64,000 nucleotides of DNA from Nissolia schottii (lineage: Eukaryota; Streptophyta; Magnoliopsida; Fabales; Fabaceae), in the NCBI GenBank assembly GCA_003254905.1, contig QANU01006283.1:716971-780970 (forward strand), read 5' to 3'. This document shows positions 11,370-23,200 of the stretch, piece by piece. The position numbers and the translations under genes are program-made. Every line of letters starts with the position of its first letter. The first letter of the stretch is position 1. Under the pieces are notes generated by a model. That model did not search any database. It saw only the letters and a list, made by a program, of their open reading frames with translations, and had not been told where the DNA came from.

Positions 11370-12740
11370 AGAGGTCGAAGGTGTCGTAGGAAGTATTGAC
11401 AATTTGTTCTTAGAATTTCTTGGAAACAGGGAATTGAATGCCTGAGAAAAACCAAATTGTCGTGCAGAGAAATGATGAGCATGAATGACGATACAAGGAT
11501 CTGTATGCATAAAAACTCGACCTAGATGTGGTTGTTTCCTTGTTAAATGGTTGGGTTGGAGGAGATCATAAGGAAATGAAACCATGATAGACCAACCTTC
11601 TTTTCAGCAAATGGAGAAGCCATCATCTTGCCTTGACATTTCAACCCTATCTCATGGAGTTGGGTGAAGAAAATTTCAAAGTGGTCATCCTGTTAGGATC
11701 GCTTTTTCTTTTTAAAATCAAGATGACATAAGTTTGGACCTTCAGTTGCTCTGTGTAGGTCGTCAGGTAAGTTCGACGTCTGAAGGTGATTCCTAAAGAT
11801 AGCATTCAGCCAAAGTTGAAAGAGCCATATTGGACCACCCAAATTTAGCAGAAATTCTTTATTCGCCTTAATATAGGCTATGGTGGTGTTCAAGGATCAT
11901 AAAGATTCGCCAAAATAAGCTTAGCTAGACAGACTAGACAACCTTCATGAAGCATCACAGCCACCTTGTGAAAACCACCATTAGCGTTAGTCATCTTGTA
12001 AGAGCACGAGCAGAAGACACGCTCAATCAACCAGTATTGGAGGAAAGCTACATGTTCAGAATAAAAAATGGGTCGCTTTTAACATCCATGTTGTGTTTGA
12101 TGAAATTACCATACCCTTTTTTCCCAAAATTAACTTTGTACTCATTCTCAGTGAGCTCCATGTTGGGAGTAATCAATTCACCTAGGGGAGAAAGCTCGGG
12201 GATGATTGCTACATCAAAAAGGGATCGACCCTATTATTCCATAGGGAAGGTGGAGGTTATTGGTCGAAGGATTCCAAAATTGGTAGGCAACACCCACCAT
12301 AGAGCTATCTAGCTTCAAATAATACCTAAATAGTTGAAGAAAGTCGTAAATCCCCAAGGTTTTCCACAATTCACTCTTTTCTTTCATCAAGCAATAAATT
12401 CACCATTTTTTTAACATTATTTTTAAAGACCTTAGATTGGTGAAAACGCCAGGCAGACATGTTAGGTTGGCTAGCTAGGATTTCTTGCTCTAGCATACAA
12501 GGAAATAAATGAGCTACTATAGATACATCTTCCCTATTCATTAATGGACCGATATATCTATGGGTCTTCCCAGAGAGAAAAAAAAGGAAGCATTACCTTA
12601 TTGGACCAAATTTCTTGGAATTTTGGTGAAGGGTATGGTGCCATTTTCAATGATTTTACTTAGATGGATGTGAAAGCAAAGACAATGAGTGGAGTTTCCT
12701 TGTCTTGAAGGTTTGAGGAGTCAATAATGTGAGAAGCCAT
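11370..12740 (-). pseudogene. Plant mobile domain (PMD) protein, degenerate
   Basis: The minus strand between the two LTRs can be read as a broken protein starting M-A-S-H-I-I-D at 12740. It continues through segments such as G-I-P-R-P-I-T-S, L-S-P-L-G-E-L-I-T-P-N-M and, most diagnostically, G-G-P-I-W-L-F-Q-L-W-L-N-A (about 11790-11835), then A-R-Q-F-G-F-S-Q near 11450. These match the plant mobile domain (aminotransferase-like, PF10536) family, found in host MAIL1-type proteins and as cargo of transposons. Several stops and frame changes make it non-functional. It is antisense to the LTR promoters. Confidence 0.6.
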
Positions 12741-14039
12741 GGAAATGAAAGTGAGAGTAGAAGAGCAAGGATTTAGATAAATGAATTTTTTTTTTATTAT
12801 AAGAAAGATGATTCTCAGAAACAAAGAGAAGCAAAGAAAGAATAAGATGAGAAAATTGGGTCTTAAATAAAAGAAATGGAAAACTTCTTGAGGAAGATTT
12901 CACAAATAAGGAAGTGGAAGAGAAAATGGTGCTAAGTGGAGGATGTGAAGTGACTTAAAGAGATGCGTAATGATGAATTTGGGAACCTGTGACAGTTACT
13001 TTTTGGGGTTTTAATAGTATTATATTTGAGAATATGAAATGATTGTTTCTCTATCATAACTCAAACAAATATTTTCCCTTTTTATCCTTCGAGAAAAAAT
13101 ATTGGGAGTTATCTAGTTATACCAAAAATTAAGAAGGGAAATTGAAAACGCATAGGAACCCACTTTGTAAGGGTAGTTACGTAAAAAAGGGATGTAAAAA
13201 CATTTAAAGTCTAAATGAGAGTTATGGCAAACCTATTTAAGGGATCGAAATGAGTGATCCTAAGAAGTTAAGATCCAAACGAGGAAGAAGGGTAACCAAG
13301 AAAGAGATGATTAGTAACCTCTTTCTGTCGCAAGTGAGATATAAAAAAATAATTAACTCTCCCATGGAGTGACTCATGAAGGAGTGACCCGTTTGAAGAC
13401 TTGGAAATTTCAAGATAAGGAAAGTTAAGGTAATAACCTTAAGGACGAACAAATGGTCTAGCAACGAGAAGATAATTGTTGGCGCCATTTTTTGAATTGG
13501 AAATTTAAACACATAGAAGTTATTTGGAGCCAAAAGATAAGTAGTTAATTAAAGAGAAGTTGTATAGCAGTTTGAAGAAGAAACACTCAACAACGTGGGA
13601 TGAACGTCGTGGAACTTAACTTCATTGAGGACATGTGGCAAAACATGCATCGGGGGCGTTATTTCTATAAATAGGCACCATTAGCATAACGTATTTTTCT
13701 GGAATACACACTTGTAACTTCTCGCATATATTCACAAGTTCCCATGACACTTGAGTAGAAGAGAAAACCAAGTAATTTCTCATTTTTACTTGCTTTCTGC
13801 CATTTTAATTCCTAGGACTAGTATTTACATTTAGTTCTTTATTTTATTTCCTTTGTGATTTAAGTACTCTGTATTCACTTTTTTGCAATCATTGTTCTTC
13901 ATCTTCGCTTTAATTGAATACTTTGGAACCTTTCGTGTTCAAACCTTTAGTTATCAAGTCATTGATATTAAATCTTTTGTTTCCAAACAAACATTCTAAT
14001 CATTAAGAGAATTGGGTTCAATTCCTTGAATTAAGAATT

Positions 14040-14300
14040 TGAATCAAATTTTTGTGGTAAAAAGTTATTACGATAGGAGTACGCAGCTAACAAATAACTT
14101 CTAGTTGTAATAATAACATTCTCGTTGTAACAATAATATTCTATCTTATCTTCTCTCCTAGTCTTTAGTGTATCTGTTTATTTTGTTTTTTATTTTCTAG
14201 ACTATCAGTTAGTTGCTATCTTTTGTATATACAACAAAACTCTTTGTAAAGCAAGTTGTGAATAATACAAACTCCCTTTTCTATACGGTATCAAAGTGCC
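14040..14300 (+). repeat. Probable 5' LTR end and primer-binding site of Copia relic 1
   Basis: A GGTATCAAAGTGCC word at 14287-14300 resembles the initiator-tRNA-Met primer-binding site of Copia elements (TGGTATCAGAGC). It lies 35 bases upstream of the gag start. The preceding ~240 bases, ending in AATACAAACTCCCTTTTCTATAC, look like the 3' part of an LTR. The matching 3' LTR was not found. Confidence 0.5.
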
Positions 14301-14336
14301 AATAGCTTAAACAATAGTTTTTTCCCTTCAGATCCC

Positions 14337-16797
14337 ATGGCCGCTAACGTAACCAATGATTCTTCTTGTCTTGTTGAACTCAATACAACTAATTCTCTTC
14401 CTATTAAACTCAATGCTTCCAACTACCCCACTTGGTATAAACAAATGATTAAACTCTGTTCTGCCAACAATATTGAAGGTTATGTTGCCGGCACCACTAA
14501 ATGCCCTCCTTCCAAACTCGGCACTGGTGATAATGATGTCGACAATCCTGCATTTCTCCACTGGACACGTCAAGATCATTACATCTTTCTTCAACGTGTG
14601 ACTCTCCTTTGTCATTTGATGAGTTGTACGACAAGCTGATTTTTTGAAGTAATTCTTCAACGTGAAGAGCGACAACAAAGCTCCTTTCCGGTTGTTGTTG
14701 CAAATTATGCTTCACGCTACTCCTCTTCCCATGGTTGCGATAAACGTTTTCCTCACCACGGCGGTTCCTCTTCTCCAAATCATGGCACCAACTTCTCTGA
14801 TCCTGTTCCAGTGTGTCAGTATTGCAATCGTCGTGGCCACACAACAAAAACTTGTTATAAGATTCATGCCTATCCTCCAAATCATCCACGCCGTCATTAC
14901 TTATCCATTCCTCATCAAGTAGTTTCAAACATTGCTATCCCAACAAATTTCGCACATCCCCACTTTCCCAGAACCACCACGACTTGTACACAACGTCCTC
15001 CACTCCAACCGTGACAACATCTTATCCTCCTTGCTCCTCTGAGCCTGTTATGTCTGTACACCCCATGGTAACTCAGTCTAAAAATGGAATCTTTAAACCC
15101 AAACAAATCCATTCACTTACAAAGTTCCCTATGCCGGATCCCACTGAACTGCCTTGCCTTACGCAAGCCATGAGGCAACCTGAGTGGCGTCATGCCATGT
15201 CTGAAGAATTTAATGCTCTTATTGCCAATGGATTATTTCATCCTTGAAATAGAAAACTACACCAAGTAATAACGAGATGGAGAAGAGTAATGCATTAATA
15301 CGGCAAAATAAGAAATGATGAGTGCTCCTTAATCTCCTTCGTAGCTCTCAACTTCTCTCCCAAAACTCTATTCTTAATGTTTCCTTAGTCTAGATGATGA
15401 TTCTTTTCTATTCCTCCCATCCCCTTTTATAACTTCAGCCTACAATCCCCAAAAAAATGCGTCAAATTCCACATAAGAGCTCACAAAGTTAATGTCTTGG
15501 CGAGTGCCAAGTCTATAGGTTTGGCTTTTCTCCTTGGATTGTGTTCTAAATTTCTCTTTGCACTCCATATTTCTTCTAGAGATCTTGGAACTTGAAAATC
15601 CATGAGCAAACCTACAATGCATGCCTAAAATGCATGGTTTTGCAAGGCTTAAAAAAAACAAACTTATTCAAGAGTGCACTATATATGACGTTAAAAAGCC
15701 AAAAAAATGCATAAATTAGTCTAAAAATATATGAAAAGATAACTAAAGATAACTCTTATGGGAGAGCTTTCGGACTTCAAACACCCCTCGTGCTTGGTAT
15801 CATGCCCTCAAGGACTTCCTCATCTTCCACGGCTTTGTCAACGCATGCTTCGACAACTCAGTTTATCTAGAACCGACAAGGTGTGCTGGCCTACTTTCTA
15901 GTCTACATAGAAAATCTCCTATTCACCGGGAATAATGGCACCTTCATGGACAAGTCCAAAAAATTATCTTTGAAGGATCTTGGGTTACCGAATCACTTCC
16001 TTGGCATGGAAATAATTCCTACCGCCGATGGTTTGTTCTTATCCGAACACCACTATATTCGGGAACTTGCATGTTAATTTTATTCGCATTCAGGATACCA
16101 ATCCCGTTTCTACTCCTCTCTCCACTAGTTGTGACTTATCACCATCAGTTAAGGGTGCCTCTTGTGATGCACGTGAGTATTGTCGGATAATTGGAACTTT
16201 GCAGTATCTCTCTCTTCCTCGACCAGATGTGTGCTTCCTAGTAAACAAGCTCTCACAATTCATGCAAGCCCCTCAAGAGGTTCACATGCAGGAGCTCAAA
16301 AGGGTTCTCCGTTATCTTAAAGGTACCATTGCTCGTGGATTGCACTTAACTCGCGCACCAAATCTCTCATTAACTGCTGCGTATTGTGATTCTGATTGGG
16401 TGAGTGACACCTTGGATCGAAATCAAGAGCTAGGTGCATACATTATTTACATTGGTCCAAATGCAATCTCGTGGTCTTCCAAGAAGCAGCCAACCGTTGT
16501 GAAATCATCGACTGAAGCTAAATACCGTGCAATTGCTTCCACCACTTCGGAGCTCTTGTGGCTATGTGAACTTCTCAAAGAATTATGTTTCCCTCTGACA
16601 ACATTGGTTCTACTTACTTGTGTGCAAATCCGGTGTTCCAGTACACTCGCCTGAAACATTTGGCTGTTGACTATCATTTTGTTCGTGAATTAGTGGCCAA
16701 CAAAGAACTCCACGTTTCACATGTACCCACTAGTCATCAGCATGCGGATCTCCTCACAAAACTGCTCTCTTGTTCAAAATACATACATTATAAATAA
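14337..16797 (+). pseudogene. Ty1/Copia retrotransposon polyprotein, relic 1
   Basis: The pieces of a Copia polyprotein are in order but in several frames. A gag N-terminus (M-A-A-N-V-T-N with N-Y-P-T-W-Y-K) runs 14337-14636. A CX2CX4HX4C zinc knuckle lies at 14811-14870. A reverse-transcriptase segment (E-W-R-H-A-M-S-E-E-F) is at about 15180. The RT catalytic region is at about 15883-15930, and RNase H runs 16150-16590 (Y-C-D-S-D-W, S-S-T-E-A-K-Y) with a short C-terminal tail to 16797. Protease and integrase are missing. At the RT active site, where Copia has Y-V-D-D, the sequence reads Y-I-E-N (15904-15915), so both aspartates are lost. A foreign repeat interrupts it at 15246-15750. Confidence 0.85.
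15246..15750 (-). repeat. Dispersed LTR-like repeat inserted in Copia relic 1
   Basis: This block splits the Copia coding sequence. From about 15300 it matches the last ~200 bases of the window: GAATGATGA-GCTCCTTAAT, then CTCTCCC-AAACTCTATTCT, then GATGATGATT, then CCCCTTTTATA. On the minus strand the TATAAAAGGGG motif looks like a promoter core, so both are probably LTR parts of one retrotransposon family reading minus. Its exact ends were not resolved. Confidence 0.55.
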
Positions 16798-17059
16798 TAT
16801 AATTATGAATTAAACATGATTATATGTTATATTTATAATTGACATTGGATAATGTTAACTTTGAAATAAAATAAATGAAAGAAATATCATAAAATATACT
16901 TTAATGCATGACACTTCGTTGTTATGTCATATTTTTTTTATACGTGTATTATTTTATAATTCAATAAAACATAACTCAATTATGAAAAAAAAATATAAAA
17001 TTAGCTTAATAAACTGAATAGATATTGTCTAACATAAACAAAGTCAGCTAAGTATCTAA

Positions 17060-17233
17060 TAAAGTTGTCAAATTTGTATATTTTAAGATAAACTCGTAAA
17101 CTCGCTAGTTAAATTTAGAGTTTATTTAAACTTGTACGAGTTTATTAGAAATGAGTTTACATAACTCGTTTTGTGATGTAGAATTGTAAACTTCCAAAAG
17201 TTTACGAGTTAACTCGAGAGTTTAACAACTATG
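17060..17233. mobile_element. Short MITE related to the 8.8 kb hAT-like element
   Basis: The right terminus read as reverse complement is CATAGTTGTTAAACTCTCG, like the ends of the 8782-10510 element, and the interior is packed with AAACTCGTAAACTCG and CGAGTTTA words. The left end (AAAGTTGTCAAATTTG) is more diverged and the target duplication is unclear. Confidence 0.5.
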
Positions 17234-18600
17234 TATTAGATAATTTGTGTCATTTTTTAAAATGGACATAAAAATGACCCCATCAAATAATTTTTAACTT
17301 TAAACATTAAAAAAAATCTTTATTACAGTAAATGTAATGTATATAAAATAAAAAATTAAACAAATTCGTATTATAATGGAATTTTATATACATGATCTGC
17401 AACACATATGAACATTCTAATCCAACAATGATTTTTCTTCAAAATAAAATCTTAGGTGAAAAGTCGTTCAATAGTATAAATGTTGTTTTCACGTAAAAGA
17501 AATTAATAAATGTTGTGTTTAACTTGCATCAGCTTAAGTTGATTCCTTGTAGTTTGAGCAAGTCTCCCTGTTGAGTCAGTTTTTTAAGTTGAATTAGATT
17601 CACACAATTTTAAAATGATATTATTATCAGAGTTCATCTCGTAATCCACACAAAAAAAAGAGTTTATCTTTTCACTAATATTAAGTCATCCGTCATTGTC
17701 TAATCATGCATTCATCACACTCTAGATGTCCAATCTTAGGCATGAGCCGATGTATTGGTCTCACATTGGCTATGTATAAGGCTTAGATAACTTTTATGGG
17801 GTTGAGTAGCTAAGTTCACTTAATCTTAATTAGGGTGATATCCGAGTTTATCTTGTGATTCCTATAAGGCCATTTACTAATGCACAATCCTATAAACTTT
17901 ACGACCGCTTATTTAGTATTGGGCGTGAACGTGTGAAGACTTACATTGCTAAGGAATATCATTATAAAGCTTGGGCAACCCGTTACAAGAAAAACATTAA
18001 TCTGTGGCCAAAAAATAAGGCGCAAATAGAGGTTTTGGCGGAATTTGCGAACATACCTAAAGGAGACAGGTTTTTAGCAAAATTGTGGCTTACTTTTTAG
18101 CAAAATAGATGTTCATTGCAAATTTTGAGGCAGAAGGATGATCTGGTACAAAATTTGCGGTGAAATGCTTGGTGTAAGGACTTAAATTTTCATAGACTTA
18201 AAACAAATATATCACTTTGGTGTAGACACAAAAAAATGGAACAAAATAACTGGGGGATCAAAATTAACACTTTTTAGATATGTTTAGATCAAGATCAATA
18301 TATATNAAAGGACACAATTGATATTCACTATATTTATAGGACTAAAAACTTATTTATATGTGACCTCATTTTAGTTTTTCGGATGGTATGATCTTCCTTT
18401 TGAGGAAAAAAGAGTTCTTGGGAATCTATTTAATGTTAAATAATTTTTCAACGAATGAAAATAATGTCATATTTTAAATTGTGTGCTAGCAAGTTTTAGT
18501 CTAGAGAGAAAAGATAGGAAGCGAAAAGTTTTGAGAACTTTAATCATTATTTTAATATATATTAAACCCTAAAAAACTTTTTCTTTATAGTTTTATCCCT
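17234..18600. other. Intergenic; one unrecognised open frame
   Basis: A plus-strand frame of 81 codons at 17855-18100 is lysine- and tyrosine-rich (K-A-W-A-T-R-Y-K-K-N near its middle) and unlike the surrounding AT-rich shadows, but I cannot name a family. The DNA just after it contains GCAAAATTTGC-like words similar to the 50-53 kb repeat arrays. One ambiguous base lies at 18306. Confidence 0.3.
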
Positions 18601-18679
18601 TTTAGGACTTGGTTATGAGCATGAATGGGATACATGCTTTTTGAATTGACTACAACAATTCATCTTAAAGAGCCCAACT

Positions 18680-19600
18680 ATTGCACTCGAGCTATTATGT
18701 GTGATTGCATATGAAGTTTGGCTAGATTGCAACAAGCTGGTATTTGAAGGTAAGAGCTTGAATCCTTTCATCACAATCTCAAGAGATGTATCTTTATTGA
18801 ATGCTTTCAAAAGTGGTGTAAATAAGGCACCAACTCATGGAGGCTGTAGTCCTCCAGCGGTTGATACTATGATTCATTAGCAACCTCCTCCAAATGGGAT
18901 TTTTAACCTCAATGTTGATGTGGCCAATGGAGGTGATGCAAGGTGGGGAGTGAGGGCAGGGACTGCAATGGTGAGGTCCTGGCGGCAGCAACATGGAGAA
19001 TAGTGTGACAATTGATTCAAGAACAATAGAAGGAATGAGGGATGGGATTGGCTTTGGACAAGGCTTATGACATGCAAGTTTGTAAAACTCGAGAGTTTAA
19101 GTAAAGTCGTGAAGGCTCAGCAAATTCGAATAGTAAACTCGACCCGTAAACTCTTAAGAGTAGAATTTAACTCGTAAACTCGCTAATAAAATTGAAAGTT
19201 TACTTAAACTCGCATAAGTTTATTAAAAAAGAGTTTGCATGAGTGTTATCTCGTTTTGTGTAGTAAAAATATAAACTCGTAAGAGTTTACGAGTTAACTC
19301 GAGAAGTTAATAATCATGAAGATATGTGCTTCTTACATGTGGTAGTGAAGTCAGATAATCAAGATTTAATTACAAGCGCTAATGATGGGGTTGATACTTC
19401 TTCCTACTTTGGCTCTATTGTTGAAGATTGTTGAATTCTCGGACAAAGATTAATATCATGTATTTTCTCTCATACAAAGAGAGATGGATAAGGTTGTTGA
19501 TTGCTTAGTTAGTTTAGTCCATATCATTGATAGTTTTGTTTGGATAGAGGAGGTGCCTCTTTCTGTAGTTCTTTTAATCCTATCTGATTATATTTTTTTC
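18680..19600 (+). pseudogene. LINE-type RNase H (RVT_3-like) domain pseudogene, interrupted by a MITE
   Basis: Plus-strand fragments read A-Y-E-V-W-L-D-C-N-K-L-V-F-E-G, then Q-P-P-P-N-G-I-F-N-L-N-V-D, then R-D-G-I-G-F, and resume after an insertion with M-C-F-L-H-V-V-V-K-S-D-N-Q-D-L-I. The last piece includes the S/D-N segment typical of the plant RNase H-like domain found in LINE-derived proteins. Stops and frame breaks are frequent. The reading frame leaving at about 19065 and resuming at about 19320 brackets the inserted MITE. Confidence 0.6.
19071..19318. mobile_element. MITE of the CGAGTTTA family inside the RNase H pseudogene
   Basis: The block starts CATGCAAGTTTG and its right end reads CATGATTATTAAC as reverse complement. 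The interior repeats AAACTCG and CGAGTTAACTCG words as in the 8.8 and 17.1 kb elements. The interrupted protein-like frame continues on the other side, which supports the limits. The target duplication is too diverged to call. Confidence 0.6.
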
Positions 19601-20269
19601 TCAAATCATCAATAAACTTTGCAACTGATCCACATGACAAAAAAAAAGAACCCTTTTCTTTTTTCTTATTTTTCTTCAAAATAAAATTCACAAACAAACC
19701 CTAAAAGACCTATATGATGTTAATCAAATTTTAGAGGTTAATACGATATATGATCAAATTTTAACATGTCTATTGATCCAAACAATCTTTTAAGAACTAA
19801 AAATGAGGTGAAAATAAAATGAAGTGAATAAAGTGAAAACTTTAATTTTTGTTTTGTTATTATTGTTGTCGATCCATTAATAAATACATCTAGTTAAAAA
19901 CTGTTTCAACAAAATCCAGATAAGAGCGAAAATCTACAACTACATGTACGCACGTCGTTTACCATAAAAGGAAAAATATAACAACAGAGCAGCACGGATC
20001 CTTTTCGTGCGCATCCTCATTGGTTCGCACTGTTTCCGGGCAACCTAACAAAGCTGCAAACGTCGTCGTTTCTCCCCTCCACCAACGGCATCAATTCCCT
20101 CCAATACACCAAGAGTCACACACTCTTCGCACAGCTGAGTCTCCAAATCTTCGGGATAGCTCAGAAAAATTTAAACAAATAAAAAAAACCCAAAACCCAA
20201 CGATTCAAATCCGTCGCCAAAAGAGGAAAAAAAAAAAAAACCAAATCGAAATCCGAAACAGAAAAGAGA

Positions 20270-23200
20270 ATGGCTTCTTCGAGGGTGCCGAAGATGGGGT
20301 CGTTTCGGTACAGCTTCGCGGAGAAGAAGGAGAGGCTGCTCTCGGGCAAGAACGTCGGCGGGGGGTACTATGGGTATTCTCAGATCGGGATCCTGCCGGA
20401 ATCGGACGAGGACGAGCCTCCGCCGGGGAAGTGGTGGCGGCGGTGCTCCGACGGGGTTGTGGAGAGGTGGAAGACGGCGAAGAGCGTGGCGGCGAGGGCT
20501 TGGGAGATGGGCCGGTCGGATCCGAGGAAGATAATCTTCTCGGCGAAGATGGGGCTCGCGTTGGTGCTGATATCGCTTCTGATATTCCTCAAAGAGCCAT
20601 TCGAGAGTGTGAGCCGTTACTCCGTTTGGGCCATTCTCACTGTCGTCGTCGTCTTTGAATTCAGCATTGGTAAATCTCCATCCAATCTCTCCCTTGCTCT
20701 TTTTTTTTTTTTCCTTGCTCCCAATGCTAAAGTGTACTTTCTGTTTTACCTTTTTTAATTAATTAGTGTTATTATTACTACTAAACAGAGTATGTTGGTG
20801 GGAGCAACTTTTCAGAAGAAAAAGAAATTCAGAAGTTTTGAAAGAAAATTAAAGATATTTAATAGATAAGTAAATAAACTAGTATAATGTATTTACACAT
20901 GTAGAGTTAATAAGTATGGCGTATTGGCGAAAAATATGAATTTTTAATGATTTTTACCATCTAGAATTCGGCTATTTGTAAGTTGGTAATGATTTATGAG
21001 TAGGTACTGCTAGTGCCAATATCACCATTATTGGACAATAATGTGTTTGGCACATGAATATATCATTGCATGGTCAATTTCAATTGTACACTAATACTAT
21101 ATGTCCTATATACTTTTAAAAAATGACATCAAAATTGCTTCTAGTTGAAAAAGTTGTGTGGTGTCACCGTTTATGATCAATATCGATTAAGGTAATGACA
21201 CTTTTGGACTAAATTTCTGTTAGTTTATTTTTAAGAGGATAAATTTCTTTTTAGCTCCTCATTCTCACGTGCATCCCTTGAAATTGGAGAAGCATATGCA
21301 TGGATTAGTTGTTAATGCATTAGTGCCATTTCTTTTTCATGGATATTATAAGCTAAAACTTTAAAATGAAAAGTATGGTATGTTGATGGGGTCATGGAGG
21401 ACAAATAAAATATTTGACCATGAAGACCGTGCTTTGCTGGCATTTTAAATTTAGTTCCTTCTTCTCTTTGTGATGAAATGAAACCACTGACTATAATTTT
21501 TTCTGCTGCATGTCCCAAATCCAGTGCTAATTTGAGTCATCTGGTGTTCATTCGCTTCGTCTTTTGTTGAATTCAATATTTTGATCATAATTTGAGCACC
21601 CTTCGTTTGTAAATTCCAAGTTTCATGCTTTCCATCGAGTCAACATGGGCCTAATTTTGCATGTGCTCCTGCAGGGGCTACTCTTAGCAAAGGGCTTAAC
21701 AGAGGATTGGGGACTTTGTCAGCTGGAGGACTTGCTTTGGGAATGGCAGAGTTATCAAAATTGACCGGAGACTGGCAAGAACTTGTAATTATTTTTAGCA
21801 TCTTCATTACAGGTATGATTCTCCAATCACTTCCATTTCTTATTGATCAATATGCACTCTATCTCCTATTTATTGTTAGGCTTATGGCTTGTTTTCTGAT
21901 GACATAATATGTGGTTGGTAGGCTTTATTGCCACCTATGCTAAGCTTTACCCGACAATGAAGGCTTATGAATATGGCTTCCGTGTGTTCTTGATCACATA
22001 TTGCTACATTATTGTATCTGGGCATCGAACGGGGGAGTTTATTCACACTGCCATAAATAGGTTTTTGCTCATTGCACTTGGTGCTGCCGTATCTGTGGGG
22101 GTAAATGTATGCATATTTCCAATCTGGGCTGGTGAGGATCTACACAATCTTGTGGCGAAAAATTTCATGGGCGTTGCAACATCATTGGAAGGTTTGCATA
22201 AAATATTTTCTTGATCGTCACGTTGAATTTGTAATTGGTACCACTTAGGGTTGCTGCTTCATAATCTTATTTCCTTGGGCGAATAACTTTGTTAAGCTTC
22301 TTTTCAGGTGTCGTCAATAGTTACCTTAATTGTATTGAATATGAGAGGGTGCCCTCAAAGATTCTTACGTACCAAGCTTCTGATGACCTGGTTTACAGTG
22401 GTTACAGATCAGCTGTTGAATCTACAAGCACAGAGGATGCATTGGTATTATTTCAGTTTCCTGTCTGTTTCATTATAAAAAAATATTTATTATATTCCTG
22501 ACTCATAACATACTATTAATTGAAGATGGGTTTTGCTGTCTGGGAGCCACCTCATGGTCGCTACAGAATACTTAAATATCCATGGAGTAATTATGTGAAA
22601 GTAAGTGGAGCACTAAGGCATTGTGCATTTATGGTCATGGCTATGCATGGATGTATACTTTCTGAAATACAGGTACTTCTTATCTGTCAACTTTTCTGTT
22701 AGGAAAGCCTTTTGACTTTTCACTTCTATTTTCATGTTTTCTTATTTACCATTTTGATTCTTTTTTCTGATCAATCATGATTTATTTCCATCTAAATTTT
22801 TCCTTTCACTCCAAACTATTGGTTTTATTGAAAGTTTTGGAGTAGTTCAATGCGAAACCATACGACATACTGCCTCAAATAGGAGTTAATAATTTATTGA
22901 ATTATGACTGAGTTCAAACGTTGTGTTTGGTGCTATGAATATAAGAATTCAGAACTTGAGGATTCACCTAAACTCAGAGAAATCATCAAGTTTAGCCATT
23001 AGGCTTGATTAAAAAAGTGCTAACTGATAATCCACAGGCTAGGGATAATCTGTTCTGCTGTACTGAAACTTAGCTTCGTCTTTTGTTATCCACTGCTAAT
23101 TCCTTCATTCCTCAACTAGAGAATATTATTAGTGTGCTAAATTAGTGATTCTGTGGCAGTCTTAATCTTAACGCCTTCCTGTATATGACTGTGATTTAGA

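Larger units (their letters stand above)
8669..13950 (+). mobile_element. LTR-flanked element carrying a PMD pseudogene, 5' LTR split by a hAT-like element
   Basis: Two direct repeats define the element. The 3' copy is at about 13120-13950. The 5' copy is at about 8669-8781 plus 10511-11245, interrupted by a 1.7 kb insertion. They share, in order, GTTATACCAAAAA, CCACTTTGTAAGGGTAGTTA, GATCGAAA-GAGTGATCCTAAGAAG, TTGGAAATTTCAAGATAAGG, and a TATAAATAGGC-like box in the 3' copy at about 13668-13680, which sets the plus orientation. Each LTR is about 830 bp once the insertion is removed. The internal 1.9 kb shows no gag, protease, integrase or reverse transcriptase. It holds an antisense plant-mobile-domain pseudogene instead. 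I could not define a primer-binding site or a flanking duplication. Confidence 0.7.

Noticed and set aside
20020..20658. 212-codon frame over the ALMT leader and first exon
   Set aside because: It is a different frame from the ALMT protein, and its first part is non-coding leader. The M-A-S-S-R frame joins all exons in phase.
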